From: Paractinoplanes abujensis
Lineage (GTDB): Bacteria > Actinomycetota > Actinomycetes > Mycobacteriales > Micromonosporaceae
DNA length: 64,000 nt
Direction of reading: 5' to 3'
Assembly (NCBI RefSeq): GCF_014204895.1
Contig: NZ_JACHMF010000001.1
Location: 1,116,001 to 1,180,000 of the forward strand
Of this stretch, positions 26,957-35,682 are shown piece by piece. The translations under genes and the position numbers were made by a program. The notes beneath the pieces are model-generated. The model saw nothing but the letters and a program-made list of their open reading frames with translations, ran no database searches and was not told where the DNA came from. Numbering within the stretch: position 1 is the first letter of the stretch; every line of letters begins with the position of its first letter.

Positions 26957-29900
26957 GTGGCACCGAGCAAGGCGTTCGTGGATCCGGACAGCGTGCTGGC
27001 CCGAACCGCCCGGGAGATGCTTCTGGCCCACGCCCGGGGCCGCGGCCCCGAGGACGGCGTGACCGTGTGCCCCAGCTGCGGCGAACCCCTGCCCTGCGCG
27101 GCCGGCCGCGCCGCCGCCGAAGTCGTCGAAGCGGCCGGGCTGGCCGAGGAATCCGGCCTGATCGCGGCCTCGCGCCGAGGACTGGGGGAGCCGTACGGGG
27201 AACCGGGCTCCGGCTTCGACTTCAGCGGCGGCCCGGTGTCGGCCCCGGCCGGACCCCCGCCGTCCGGCTTCACCGCGCCGGCGGCCTTCGGTGCCGCTGA
27301 CGCCGCGGTGCCGCAGTCGCCGACGGCGTTCGGGTCCACCGATCCACTGACCGCCACTGCTTTCGGGACCTCCGCGTCGCAGCCGGCCGGACACGGGTCG
27401 CCCCTGGCTTTCGGGTCGCCCATCGACATCGCGGCCGAGGACGAGTCACGCCGGGCCGACGGCGAGAACCCCGCCACGGGCGCGGCGTACCGGAACTCGC
27501 TGTCCGGCGGCGGCCCGGTGGACCTGTCGTTCGGGACCGAGCCGGCGTCGGCCGCCCCGCCGCCGGCCCGGCTCCCCGACGACGAGCCGAGCGGCCCGCG
27601 GCTGGACTTCAGCTTCAACGGCAACAACATTCCGGCCGACGAGCCCGGCCCGCGCCCCGGCGAGCCGTCAGGTCCGAACCCGGCCGGGCCGTCGAACGCG
27701 GGCCGGGGTGCATCGTCGGGCCCTGCGTCGCCGGGGCCGAATGCGGAGTCCTCGGGCTCCGATCCGGCCGGGCCGGCGGGCTCGGGTCCGGCTGAGCCGT
27801 CGGGTTTGACGTCGGCTGGGCTGTCGGGTTCGGACCCAGGTGGGCCGTCCGGTCTGAGCTCGGCTGGGTTGCCGGGTTTGGATGCGGCTGGGTCGTCCGG
27901 TCTGAGCTCGGTTGGGTTGTCGGGTTCGGACCTGGCCGGGCCGTCTGCTCCGAACTCGGCCGGGTTGTCGGGTCCGGGGGCGGCTGGGCCGTCCGGACTC
28001 AGCTCGGCTGGGTTGTCGGGTCTGGGGGCGGCTAGGTCCTCGGGATTGGGCTCGGCGGGGTCGTCCGGTTTGGGCACGGCTGGCCAACCGGGTTCAAGCT
28101 CATCTGCGGTGCCGGGTTTGAAGGCTGCTGGGCCGTCAGGATTAGGCTCGGCCGGGGTGTCCGGTTTGGATCAGGCCGGGCACGGTGGTGTGAGTCCGGC
28201 TGGGTCGTCGGGTGCGGGGCCGGCTCGGTCGTCGGGACCGGGTGAGGCTGGGCTTTCGGACTCAAATACGGCGGGGCCGTCGGGCTTGGGTCAGGGTGGG
28301 CCGTCGGGGCTTGATCAGGCAGATGCGTCCGGTCTTGGCCAGGCTCAGGTTTCGCGGCTGGGCCTGGGCGAGCCTTCGGGTTTTCCGGGCGGGCCTGCGG
28401 GCCTGAACGAGACCGGGCCGGCCGCGATCGCCCCGGCCGGGGATTCGGAATCGGGCCCGGGTGAGCCATCGAGCCTGCGACCCGGGCCGAAGGCCGGCCC
28501 GCACGGAGCCTTGAGCCCGGGCGGTGCCACCGGCGTTTCCTCCGGGCCCGGTGGGGAACTGGGCGGCGCCGACCCGGGCGACCTTCGAGGCGAGCCGAGT
28601 CCTCCCCGCGCGGAGCCGCCCGCAGTCACCAAGCCGCCGGCGCCGCCCCTGCCGCCGGACTGGCACCAGAACCGGCCGCTGGACGCGCCCAAGTTCACCC
28701 CGGCCCGTCCCGTGGCGCGCGCCAACGGGACGAACGGGATCAACGGTGTCAACGGCGTGCCGGTGTCGCCCGCGGGTGCCCGGCCTTCCGCCGGGCCTTC
28801 CGCCGGGCCTTCGGCCGTGAACCCCGCGCCGCACCAGCCGACCGCACTCAACCAGCCGCCGCAGGCCCCGCCCGCCATCAACCAGCCCCCGCAGCCCCCG
28901 TCCGCGGTCAACCCGCCGCTGCCTCCGACACCGTTCGGCCAGTCGCCGTCGGCCGGCCAATCCGGAGGCCAGTCGCTGTCGCCCGGCCAGCCCGGGAGTC
29001 AGTCGCCGTTGGGCGGCCAGCCGGGGAGCCAGTTGCCGTCGACAGGCAACTCAGCGGGCGGGCCACTGCCGGGTAGCCAACTCGGCAGTCTCGGCCCGAC
29101 GGCCGGTCAGTCGCCCGCGGCTGGCCAGTCCGGTGGTCAGGGATCCTCGTTCGGTCACTCCGGGGCTCAGTCGCCTGTGGCCGGAGCGCTCGGGGGTCAG
29201 GGGCTCTCGGCCGGTCAGGCGCCTGCGGTCGGGGCGCTCGGCGGTCAGGGGCTCTCGGCCGGTCAGTCGCCTGTGGCCGGGGCGCTCGGGGGTCAGGGGC
29301 TCTCGGCCGGTCAGTCGCCTGTGGCCGGGGCGCTCGGCGGTCAGGGGCTCTCGAACGGTCAGTCGCCTGCGGGCGGCCACTTCGGTGGTCTGGGGCCCGC
29401 CTTGGGTCAGTCCGGGGGGCAATCGCCATCGGCCGGTCCGCAGCCGGGCCTCGGCCGTAACGCTGGTCACGAGCCGGCGGGGCCGTTCGCCTCGCAGCCG
29501 GGCCAGGGCCCGTCGGGCCTCGGCGTGTCGCAGGCTGGAGGCGCGTCGCAGGCTGGAGGCGTGTCGCAGGCTGGAGGCGCGTCGCAGGTCGGAGGGGTGT
29601 CGGAGGCGGGGGGTGTGTCGCAGGTCGGAACGGGGTCGCAAACGGGGATGGCTCCGCAAGCCATGGCCGGCTCGCATGCCGGGACGGGGCCGCAAGCCAT
29701 GACCGGCCCGCAAACCGGGGCGGCGCCGCAACCCGGCACCGAGCTGCAGGCCGGGACCGGGCCGCATGTCGGCACCGGGCCGCAATCCGGCGGCGGGCCG
29801 CAACCCGGCGGCGGGCCGCAACCCGGCGGCGGGCTGCAGGCCGGCGCCGGACCGCAGGCTGGCGGACAAAACGGATACATGCCTCACGCCGGCAATCTGG

Positions 29901-30802
29901 CCCAGCCCACCGGAGCCGGGCATGCACCGCAGGCGGGGAACGGGCTCGCGGGCGGCCCGGGGGCCGGGAGCATGACGCCGCCCGCCGGTGACGAACCGTC
30001 CGGTTTGGCCGGTCTCAGGCCGCCGGCCGGGCATCAGCCCGCGAGCAGCGGACCGTCCAGTTTGCCGTCCGGTCAGGAGCCGTCCGGTCTCGGGCAGGCC
30101 CCGAGCTATTCGGGTCGGCCGCCGGCCGGTCCGGCTGCCCCCGCCGTCCCGTCCGGTCAGGAGCCGTCCGGGCTGCCGGGCCGACCGGCGCCGAGCATGC
30201 CGGGCCAACCCGCCGACGCACTGGGGGGCCCGCAGACCGGCGGGCCGCAGACCAGCGGGCCGCAAGCCGGTGGGTCGCAAGCGGGTGGGCCGCAAGCCGG
30301 TGTGCCGCAGATCGGGGGAGCGCAGACCGGTGGGTCGCAAGCGGGTGGGCCGCAGATCGGGGGAGCGCAGATCGGTGGGTCGCAAGCGGGTGGGCCGCAA
30401 GCCGGTGGGCCGCAGACCGGCGGAGCGCAGACCGGCGGTGAGCAGGCCGGGTCCGGGCGGACCGGGGGCATCCAAAATCAGGGTGCCGCGCCTCAGGGCT
30501 CCGGCCCGAGCGGTCTGCCCGGCTTGGGCAACAGCTCGCCCCGTTTCGGTGCGGCCGGCCCCGAGCAGAACGGCGCCCCCCGTGCCGCGATGAGGACGCC
30601 GCTGGAAGCGCCCAACATGGGGCAGGTCAACCGTCCGCCCTCTGCCGGCATGTCGCCCGGCCCGGCTTCCGCCCACCACGAAAGCCCGGGTTCGGGTCCG
30701 CGTCCGGCGCGACCCAAGTTGGAGGCTCCCAACATGGGTCAGCTCAACAAGCCGCTCCACGATCGTGACCAGCCGGGTTCGCCGCATCAGCCGGAGCGGT
30801 GA
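26957..30802 (+). CDS. Giant intrinsically disordered Gly/Pro/Ser/Gln-rich protein with N-terminal Cys motif
   Basis: 1,281 residues with a GTG start. The first about 80 residues look folded: a helix (SVLARTAREMLLAHARG), then CPSCGEPLPC (Cys 38, 41, 47), which could bind zinc, then an Ala/Glu helix. The rest is low complexity. It contains 11-13-residue units around GLSSAGLSG (27800-28350), a Pro-rich stretch (28600-28950), 16-residue units around SPVAGALGGQGLSAGQ (29165-29360), and QAGG-S and GGPQ units (29530-29860, 30230-30460). The last 68 residues contain two copies of LEAPNMGQ(V/L)N(R/K)P. No signal peptide or membrane segment is visible. It lies 132 bp upstream of a SigB-type sigma factor. 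I do not recognise it; a scaffold or condensate role is only a guess. Confidence 0.8.
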   Translation: MAPSKAFVDPDSVLARTAREMLLAHARGRGPEDGVTVCPSCGEPLPCAAGRAAAEVVEAAGLAEESGLIAASRRGLGEPYGEPGSGFDFSGGPVSAPAGPPPSGFTAPAAFGAADAAVPQSPTAFGSTDPLTATAFGTSASQPAGHGSPLAFGSPIDIAAEDESRRADGENPATGAAYRNSLSGGGPVDLSFGTEPASAAPPPARLPDDEPSGPRLDFSFNGNNIPADEPGPRPGEPSGPNPAGPSNAGRGASSGPASPGPNAESSGSDPAGPAGSGPAEPSGLTSAGLSGSDPGGPSGLSSAGLPGLDAAGSSGLSSVGLSGSDLAGPSAPNSAGLSGPGAAGPSGLSSAGLSGLGAARSSGLGSAGSSGLGTAGQPGSSSSAVPGLKAAGPSGLGSAGVSGLDQAGHGGVSPAGSSGAGPARSSGPGEAGLSDSNTAGPSGLGQGGPSGLDQADASGLGQAQVSRLGLGEPSGFPGGPAGLNETGPAAIAPAGDSESGPGEPSSLRPGPKAGPHGALSPGGATGVSSGPGGELGGADPGDLRGEPSPPRAEPPAVTKPPAPPLPPDWHQNRPLDAPKFTPARPVARANGTNGINGVNGVPVSPAGARPSAGPSAGPSAVNPAPHQPTALNQPPQAPPAINQPPQPPSAVNPPLPPTPFGQSPSAGQSGGQSLSPGQPGSQSPLGGQPGSQLPSTGNSAGGPLPGSQLGSLGPTAGQSPAAGQSGGQGSSFGHSGAQSPVAGALGGQGLSAGQAPAVGALGGQGLSAGQSPVAGALGGQGLSAGQSPVAGALGGQGLSNGQSPAGGHFGGLGPALGQSGGQSPSAGPQPGLGRNAGHEPAGPFASQPGQGPSGLGVSQAGGASQAGGVSQAGGASQVGGVSEAGGVSQVGTGSQTGMAPQAMAGSHAGTGPQAMTGPQTGAAPQPGTELQAGTGPHVGTGPQSGGGPQPGGGPQPGGGLQAGAGPQAGGQNGYMPHAGNLAQPTGAGHAPQAGNGLAGGPGAGSMTPPAGDEPSGLAGLRPPAGHQPASSGPSSLPSGQEPSGLGQAPSYSGRPPAGPAAPAVPSGQEPSGLPGRPAPSMPGQPADALGGPQTGGPQTSGPQAGGSQAGGPQAGVPQIGGAQTGGSQAGGPQIGGAQIGGSQAGGPQAGGPQTGGAQTGGEQAGSGRTGGIQNQGAAPQGSGPSGLPGLGNSSPRFGAAGPEQNGAPRAAMRTPLEAPNMGQVNRPPSAGMSPGPASAHHESPGSGPRPARPKLEAPNMGQLNKPLHDRDQPGSPHQPER
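29165..29360 (+). repeat. Tandem 48-bp coding repeats in the disordered protein
   Basis: About four copies of a 48-bp unit encoding SPVAGALGGQGLSAGQ (variant APAVGALGGQGLSAGQ). The copies are close to identical at DNA level, so this block expanded recently compared with the diverged repeats elsewhere in the gene. Confidence 0.85.
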
Positions 30803-30934
30803 ATCCCGGCGGGGGTTGTTTGAGCGGCGGTCGCCTCGGGCAGTACGGTCTTGATGGACGATGCGGGCACCGTCCGGTCGTCCCCAAGACCTCGACGTCA
30901 GTGACGTCGGCCCGGGTTGGTGAGGGGAGCTTCG

Positions 30935-32110
30935 ATGTCCGACGAACGCCCGGCCCTGTCCTCTGTGGAGGAGCTGGTCCGGGCGGCCGCTCCGGCCACC
31001 GAGGGCGGCCTGGAAGATCTGGACGCCGCCGCTGTCGCGTTCTCCGAGCGTGGCCGAGCCGCCTCCGACTCCGAGCGGGCTGCTCTGCGTGACGCCCTGA
31101 CCCGGTTGTGTCTGCCGTTCGCGGGTCGTCTGGCCCGGCGTTACCGGGGCCGCGGCGAGTCCTCGGAGGACATCGAGCAGGTGGCGCGGCTCGGTCTGGT
31201 CAAGGCGATCGATCGCTACGACCCGGCTCGGGGTTCCTTCACGGCGTACGCGGTCATCACCATCTCGGGTGAGATCAAGCGGCATTTCCGCGACAAGACG
31301 TGGGGCGTGCACGTGCCGCGCCGCGTGCAGGATCTCAGCCTTGAGGTGGGGCACGCCACCATCGTCCTGACCAGCATGTTGTCGCGCACGCCGACCGCGG
31401 CGGAGATCGCCGGGCGGCTCGGGTTGACGCCGGAGGCCGTGCGGGAGGCTCAGGAGTCGGCCGCCGGGTATTCGCCGGCCTCGTTGAACGCCCCGATCGG
31501 GGGCGCCGGTGACGACGGCGCGGAGTTCGGTGATCTGCTCGGTTCCCCCGACGCCGACCTCGATCTGGTCGACGACCGGGTCACTGTGGCCGATCTGCTG
31601 TTGCGGCTGCCGGCGCGGGAGCGGCGGATGCTGGCGTTGCGGTTCTACGGCAACCGCACTCAGGCCGACATCGCCGCGGAGCTGGGCATTTCTCAGATGC
31701 ACGTGTCGCGGCTGCTGACCCGGGCCCTGTCCTGGCTGCGCGAGGCGATGCTGAGCGACGTCCCGCCGCGCTGGGAGGGCGCCGACGACCGCGCCGAGCA
31801 TCACCCGGTGCAGGTCGAGGCGGTGCGCGAGGGTGACACGGTCGTCGCCCGGGTGCGCGGTGAGGTCGACCGCGACACCGCCGAGCGGCTGCGGATCGGG
31901 CTGCGGCACGCGATCGCCCTGGGCGGCAAGGAGCGGGTGGTGATCGACTTGTCCGGGGTGCCGCTGCTCGACGCGGCCGGAGTCGCCGTGCTGGTCGACG
32001 CCGCGTCGGCGGCTGCGGTGGCCGAGGTGCCGCTGACCTTGACCGGCGCCCGCCCGTATGTGGCGGGCATCCTCAAGGTGACCGGCCTGGCCCGCCTGAT
32101 GACCGCGTAA
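30935..32110 (+). CDS. SigB/SigF-type sigma factor with fused C-terminal STAS domain
   Basis: 391 residues. Regions 2-4 of a SigB-family sigma factor span about residues 40-265: EDIEQVARLGLVKAIDRYDP (region 2), GEIKRHFRDKTWGVHVPRR (2.4/3), and VADLLLRLPARERRMLALRF with a helix-turn-helix QADIAAELGISQMHVSRLLT (region 4). From about residue 288 a STAS (anti-anti-sigma) domain follows, with VIDLSGVPLLDAAGVAVLVD. Where SpoIIAA/RsbV have D-S-S-G, with the phosphorylated Ser, this has D-A-A-G. The fusion could let the protein modulate its own interaction with an anti-sigma kinase. ATG 30935 has GAGGGGAGC upstream. Convergent with the STAS-kinase fusion 12 bp away. Confidence 0.9.
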   Translation: MSDERPALSSVEELVRAAAPATEGGLEDLDAAAVAFSERGRAASDSERAALRDALTRLCLPFAGRLARRYRGRGESSEDIEQVARLGLVKAIDRYDPARGSFTAYAVITISGEIKRHFRDKTWGVHVPRRVQDLSLEVGHATIVLTSMLSRTPTAAEIAGRLGLTPEAVREAQESAAGYSPASLNAPIGGAGDDGAEFGDLLGSPDADLDLVDDRVTVADLLLRLPARERRMLALRFYGNRTQADIAAELGISQMHVSRLLTRALSWLREAMLSDVPPRWEGADDRAEHHPVQVEAVREGDTVVARVRGEVDRDTAERLRIGLRHAIALGGKERVVIDLSGVPLLDAAGVAVLVDAASAAAVAEVPLTLTGARPYVAGILKVTGLARLMTA

Positions 32111-32121
32111 GGGCGTAAAGC

Positions 32122-32856
32122 CTAGACGGCCCGCCGCAGCGAGGCCCAGACCACCTTGCCGTCAGCTGTGGGCACGCAGCCCCACGTGTGCGCTGTCGCG
32201 TCGACCATGATCAGGCCGCGGCCCCGGCCGAACTCGGGTGGCGGCCCGACTGGCGGCCCCACCTCGTCGGGCGACCCGTCCCGGACGGCGACGTGCAGGT
32301 AGCGCGGGTGCAGTGTCAACCGCAACGTCATCATCGTGTGCGCGTGGTCGACGACGTTGCTGACCAGCTCGTTGGCGATGAGCCCGGCTGGGCCGACCAG
32401 ATGCGGCAGGTCCCAGCGCAGGCAGGCGTCGGTGGCCAGGTCGCGGGCGTGCCGGGCGGCGCCGCTGATCGGCAGCAGTTCGTCGGTGATGGCGGGCACC
32501 GCCGCCGCGGGGTCGCCGGCCAGCCGCTCGCGGGCCGCGTCGAGGCTGCTGACCACGCTGAGCCGGCGGAAGGCGTACCCCTCGAGCAGTTTCCGGGTGG
32601 CCGACGGGGGTGCGCACAACACGATCGGGATGCTGGGCCATCGAGCGGCCTGCCGGCTGGCCGCGGTGAACACAGCGAGTGCCAGCGCGTCGGTCACGAT
32701 CAGCCCGGCCAGGTCGAGCAGCAGGGCATCGGGTTGCTCGGCAAGCGATTTGAGCATGTTCGTGTGCAGCCGCGAAACCTCGCCGAGGTCGAGGGATCCG
32801 GACACGGTCGCGATCAGGTACCGGCCGTCGAATGCGGCCTCGTACGTGATCGCCAT
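32122..32856 (-). CDS. STAS domain fused to RsbW-like anti-sigma kinase domain
   Basis: 244 residues. The N-terminal STAS-like domain (about 1-110: VSGSLDLGEVSRLHTNML, LLLDLAGLIVTDALALAVF) lacks the Ser normally phosphorylated. The C-terminal GHKL ATPase domain (about 120-244) has the N box IANELVSNVVDHA, a G1-like VRDGSPD and a G2-like GRGRGLIMVD. RsbW/SpoIIAB-type domains bind sigma factors and phosphorylate STAS partners. Having both in one chain, tail to tail with a sigma-STAS fusion, suggests a modified partner-switching pathway. The targets are inferred. Confidence 0.88.
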   Translation of the reverse strand: MAITYEAAFDGRYLIATVSGSLDLGEVSRLHTNMLKSLAEQPDALLLDLAGLIVTDALALAVFTAASRQAARWPSIPIVLCAPPSATRKLLEGYAFRRLSVVSSLDAARERLAGDPAAAVPAITDELLPISGAARHARDLATDACLRWDLPHLVGPAGLIANELVSNVVDHAHTMMTLRLTLHPRYLHVAVRDGSPDEVGPPVGPPPEFGRGRGLIMVDATAHTWGCVPTADGKVVWASLRRAV

Positions 32857-32922
32857 CTCCCAGCCCTTCGAGAGTCCGACAAGTAAGGCCGGTTACCCCC
32901 GCTTGGCCGGCCCTAAACCGAG

Positions 32923-34773
32923 TCAGCCGGGATCGACCGCTCCTGTCTCCATCACAATGATGGCACCCTCGGGTTGGGTGCCGCCCTCGCGGCGGCGCAG
33001 CGGAGTGCAGGCCACCCGCACCGAGATCGTGCGGCCACGCCGGTTCACTGCGTCGACCTGCAGTTCCCCGCCGCTGGCCTCGTTGCCCAGGGCGGACCGC
33101 AGGATCGGCCGCAGCCGCTCGATGGGCAGCCCGATGTCGAGGTTGAGGAAGTGCTGGCCGATCACTTCGCTCGACCGCAGGCCCCACAGGTCCTCGGCGC
33201 GGCGGTTCCACATCCGGATGCGCAGGTCGGGGTCGACCACCGCGACGCCGGCCTCCATACTGGTCAGCACCGTCTCGAGGAAGTCGTTGGCCTCGTCGAG
33301 CTGAGTGCTCGAGATGCGCAGCTGGTCGTTGATGCTCTGCAGCTCGTCGTTGGTGGACTGGAGCTCCTCGTTCATCGTCTCCAGTTCCTCGTTGGTCGAC
33401 TGGAGCTCCTCGTTGGTGGTCTCCAGCTCCTCGACCGTCGACTGCAGTTCCTCGTTGGTGGTCTCCAGTTCCTCGTTGGTCGACTGCAGTTCCTCGTACG
33501 CCGCCTCGAGCTGCTGGTTGGCGTGCTCCAGCTCGTCCTTGAGGCGCCGGGAGGCGGTCACGTCGTGGAAGATCAGGTTGACCCCGAGCAGGCTGCCGTC
33601 CATGCCGGCCAGCGGGCTGATCTGCACCTCGAGGTTGATCTGCTCGCCGCCGCGCTGGTAGTCGACGTCGGGGATGCGCAGCGTGCGCCGTTCGAGCTGG
33701 GCCTGTTCGATGTAACGCCGCAGCTCGACGGGCCGGTAGGACAGGTCGAGGTCGCGGAACGGACGGCCGATGTCGCGGGAGGACACCCCGAACAGCTTCT
33801 CCAGCTGCCGGTTGGAGAGCGCCACGTGGCCGTCGGCGGTCAGCGTGAGCTGGGCCAGCGGGTTGGCCGCGAACGCCTCGTTGCGCAGCTCGTCGAGGCC
33901 GGTGACCGGGGCGCCGCTGTTGGCCGGCGGCTCGGCGAAGGCGATGCCGGGCCGGGCGTAGAGGCGCGGCACCCGGCGGAACACGCGGCGCTTGAGGTCG
34001 ATCGGGGTGAACAGGCTGGCGTGGCTGAGCAGCATCTCGGCTTTGCCGAGGAACAGCACGCCCTCGTCGCGCAGCGCGAAGTGGAACCGGCCGAGGATCT
34101 TGGCCTGGGTCTCGGCGTTGAAGTACATCAGGGTGTTGCGGCAGGTCAGCAGGTCGATGCGGGAGATCGGGGCGTCCTGCACCAGGTCGTTGCGGCCGAA
34201 GATGACCGAGCGGCGCATGTCCTTGCGGAACGCCTGCCGGCCGTTGACCGGCTCGAAGTAGCGCTCGGCCAGTTCGGGCGGCACGGCCTCCATCTCGCGA
34301 TCCCCGTACGTCGCCTGGCGCGCGTCGTTGAGCTGCTCCTCGTCGACGTCAGTAGCGTAGATCTTGACCCGGTCCTTGAACGCCTCCAGCCCGATCAGCT
34401 CGGCCAGCACCATCGCCAGCGTGTACGCCTCCTCGCCCGAGGCGCAACCGGCGCACCAGATCCGGATCGGCGCGTCGGCCGGTTTGGCCGCCAGCATCGG
34501 GCCCAGCACGTCCTTGGCCAGGTAGTCCCAGGCGTCGGGGTCGCGGAAGAAGGCGGTGACGTTGATCAGGATGGTGTTGAACAGCGTGGTGAACTCGTCC
34601 GGATGGACCTGCAGGTAGTCCACGTACTCCTGGTAGTCGGCCGCGCCGACCTGACTCATCCGCCGGTCGACCCGCCGGATCAGGCTGGATCTCTTGTAGC
34701 CCGTGAAGTCGAAGCCGCGCGACTCTTTCAGATAGACGAGCAGCGCTTCGAAGTGAGGGTCGGCGGGTTGCAC
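32923..34773 (-). CDS. CheR-type methyltransferase with PAS domains and heptad coiled coil
   Basis: 616 residues. A CheR methyltransferase domain (about 1-265) has FFRDPDAWDYL, the SAM motif IWCAGCASGEEAYTLAM, and LLTCRNTLMYF. A PAS-like domain (about 285-410) is followed by a regular coiled coil of alternating ELQSTNE and ELETTNE heptads (about 410-490) and a second PAS domain (about 490-600; DFLETVLTSMEAGVAVVDPD). There is no histidine kinase domain and no visible chemoreceptor, CheB or CheA gene in the window. CheR-PAS proteins of this kind occur beside Rsb-type regulators, so it may be a sensor or adaptor for the neighbouring STAS/kinase proteins rather than for chemotaxis. That role is inference. 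Confidence 0.88.
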   Translation of the reverse strand: MQPADPHFEALLVYLKESRGFDFTGYKRSSLIRRVDRRMSQVGAADYQEYVDYLQVHPDEFTTLFNTILINVTAFFRDPDAWDYLAKDVLGPMLAAKPADAPIRIWCAGCASGEEAYTLAMVLAELIGLEAFKDRVKIYATDVDEEQLNDARQATYGDREMEAVPPELAERYFEPVNGRQAFRKDMRRSVIFGRNDLVQDAPISRIDLLTCRNTLMYFNAETQAKILGRFHFALRDEGVLFLGKAEMLLSHASLFTPIDLKRRVFRRVPRLYARPGIAFAEPPANSGAPVTGLDELRNEAFAANPLAQLTLTADGHVALSNRQLEKLFGVSSRDIGRPFRDLDLSYRPVELRRYIEQAQLERRTLRIPDVDYQRGGEQINLEVQISPLAGMDGSLLGVNLIFHDVTASRRLKDELEHANQQLEAAYEELQSTNEELETTNEELQSTVEELETTNEELQSTNEELETMNEELQSTNDELQSINDQLRISSTQLDEANDFLETVLTSMEAGVAVVDPDLRIRMWNRRAEDLWGLRSSEVIGQHFLNLDIGLPIERLRPILRSALGNEASGGELQVDAVNRRGRTISVRVACTPLRRREGGTQPEGAIIVMETGAVDPG

Positions 34774-34830
34774 AGGCAGACGCTACCGCACGTCACGTCG
34801 CGGGTACGCGCACAGCCCCGCGCGCGTGTG

Positions 34831-35571
34831 TCAGATCGTGCCGGCGCGCATCCGGGTCCACACGACCTTTCCGTCGGTCACCGGCAGCACACCCCAGGCA
34901 TCGGTGAGATCCCGTACGAGCCGCAGCCCGCGCCCGCCGGGGTCGGACAGCCCGGCGTCGGTCGGCTTGGGCATCCGGCGGCTGCGGTCGCGCACGGTCA
35001 TGCCGAGCCGGTCACCGCTGAGCGGCCGCAGGGTGAACTCCATGCTGGTGCGCGCGTGCCGCACGACGTTGGCCACGAGTTCGGTCGCGATCAGGGTGGC
35101 GGCCGGCGTGACACCGGTCCGTTGCCACGCCGCGCAGGCCTGGGCCACCAGGTGCCGCACCTGCCGGCAGGCTTCGGGCACGGGTCGCATGCGGACCCGG
35201 ATGCGCGGCGGCACGGTCGCGGCACGGGCCGCGGCCAGCGCGCCCGCGAAGTCGCCGGCGAACCCGAGGCCGGCGCAGTCGGGCACGTCCGAGATCAGCG
35301 CCATGGTCCGCGGCCCGGCTCCGCACAGCACGACCGGCACGTCGGGCCATTCGGCGGCCTGGCACACGATCGCGCTCAGCGCGGACAGGCCGACCGGGTC
35401 GCCGATCCGCAGACCGGACACATCGAGCAGCAACACTGTCGGCTGGTCGGCCAGCCGCAGCCGGACCGCCTGCTGAAGCGAGTCGCCGGTGACCTGATCG
35501 AGGGTGCCGCTGACGCGCAGCGCGGCGACCGGGAACCCCCGTTCCGGCCGGCACACGAGCTGACTCGGCAC
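34831..35571 (-). CDS. Second STAS-plus-RsbW-like kinase fusion
   Basis: 246 residues, a paralogue of the gene at 32122. The STAS half has LRVSGTLDQVTGDSLQQAV and LLLDVSGLRIGDPVGLSAL, again without the phosphorylatable Ser (D-P-V-G). The kinase half has the N box IATELVANVVRHA, G1-like VRDRSRR and G2-like GGRGLRLVRDL. GTG 35571 is preferred, with GGAGG 4 nt upstream; a TTG at 35607 is in frame but lacks a site. It lies upstream of the CheR-PAS gene on the same strand, 57 bp away, so the three minus-strand genes may form one unit. Confidence 0.87.
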   Translation of the reverse strand: MPSQLVCRPERGFPVAALRVSGTLDQVTGDSLQQAVRLRLADQPTVLLLDVSGLRIGDPVGLSALSAIVCQAAEWPDVPVVLCGAGPRTMALISDVPDCAGLGFAGDFAGALAAARAATVPPRIRVRMRPVPEACRQVRHLVAQACAAWQRTGVTPAATLIATELVANVVRHARTSMEFTLRPLSGDRLGMTVRDRSRRMPKPTDAGLSDPGGRGLRLVRDLTDAWGVLPVTDGKVVWTRMRAGTI

Positions 35572-35682
35572 CCTGCCTCCCCTGGAACGACGGACCTGCC
35601 GAGACAAGGTGCCCAGAACGGGGTGTTTACAAACGGACGGTCGTCACCAAGCTTCCAGGAAAATGAAGTACCGTAGCCCGCC

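Noticed and set aside
29165..30460. Short-period repeats as a possible CRISPR array
   Set aside because: The units are contiguous coding repeats with no unique spacers and no cas genes nearby.
29051..31909. 952-codon minus-strand frame across the disordered protein and the sigma factor
   Set aside because: It spans two plus-strand genes and is made of Arg/Leu/Thr repeats mirrored from the Gly/Pro/Gln repeats.
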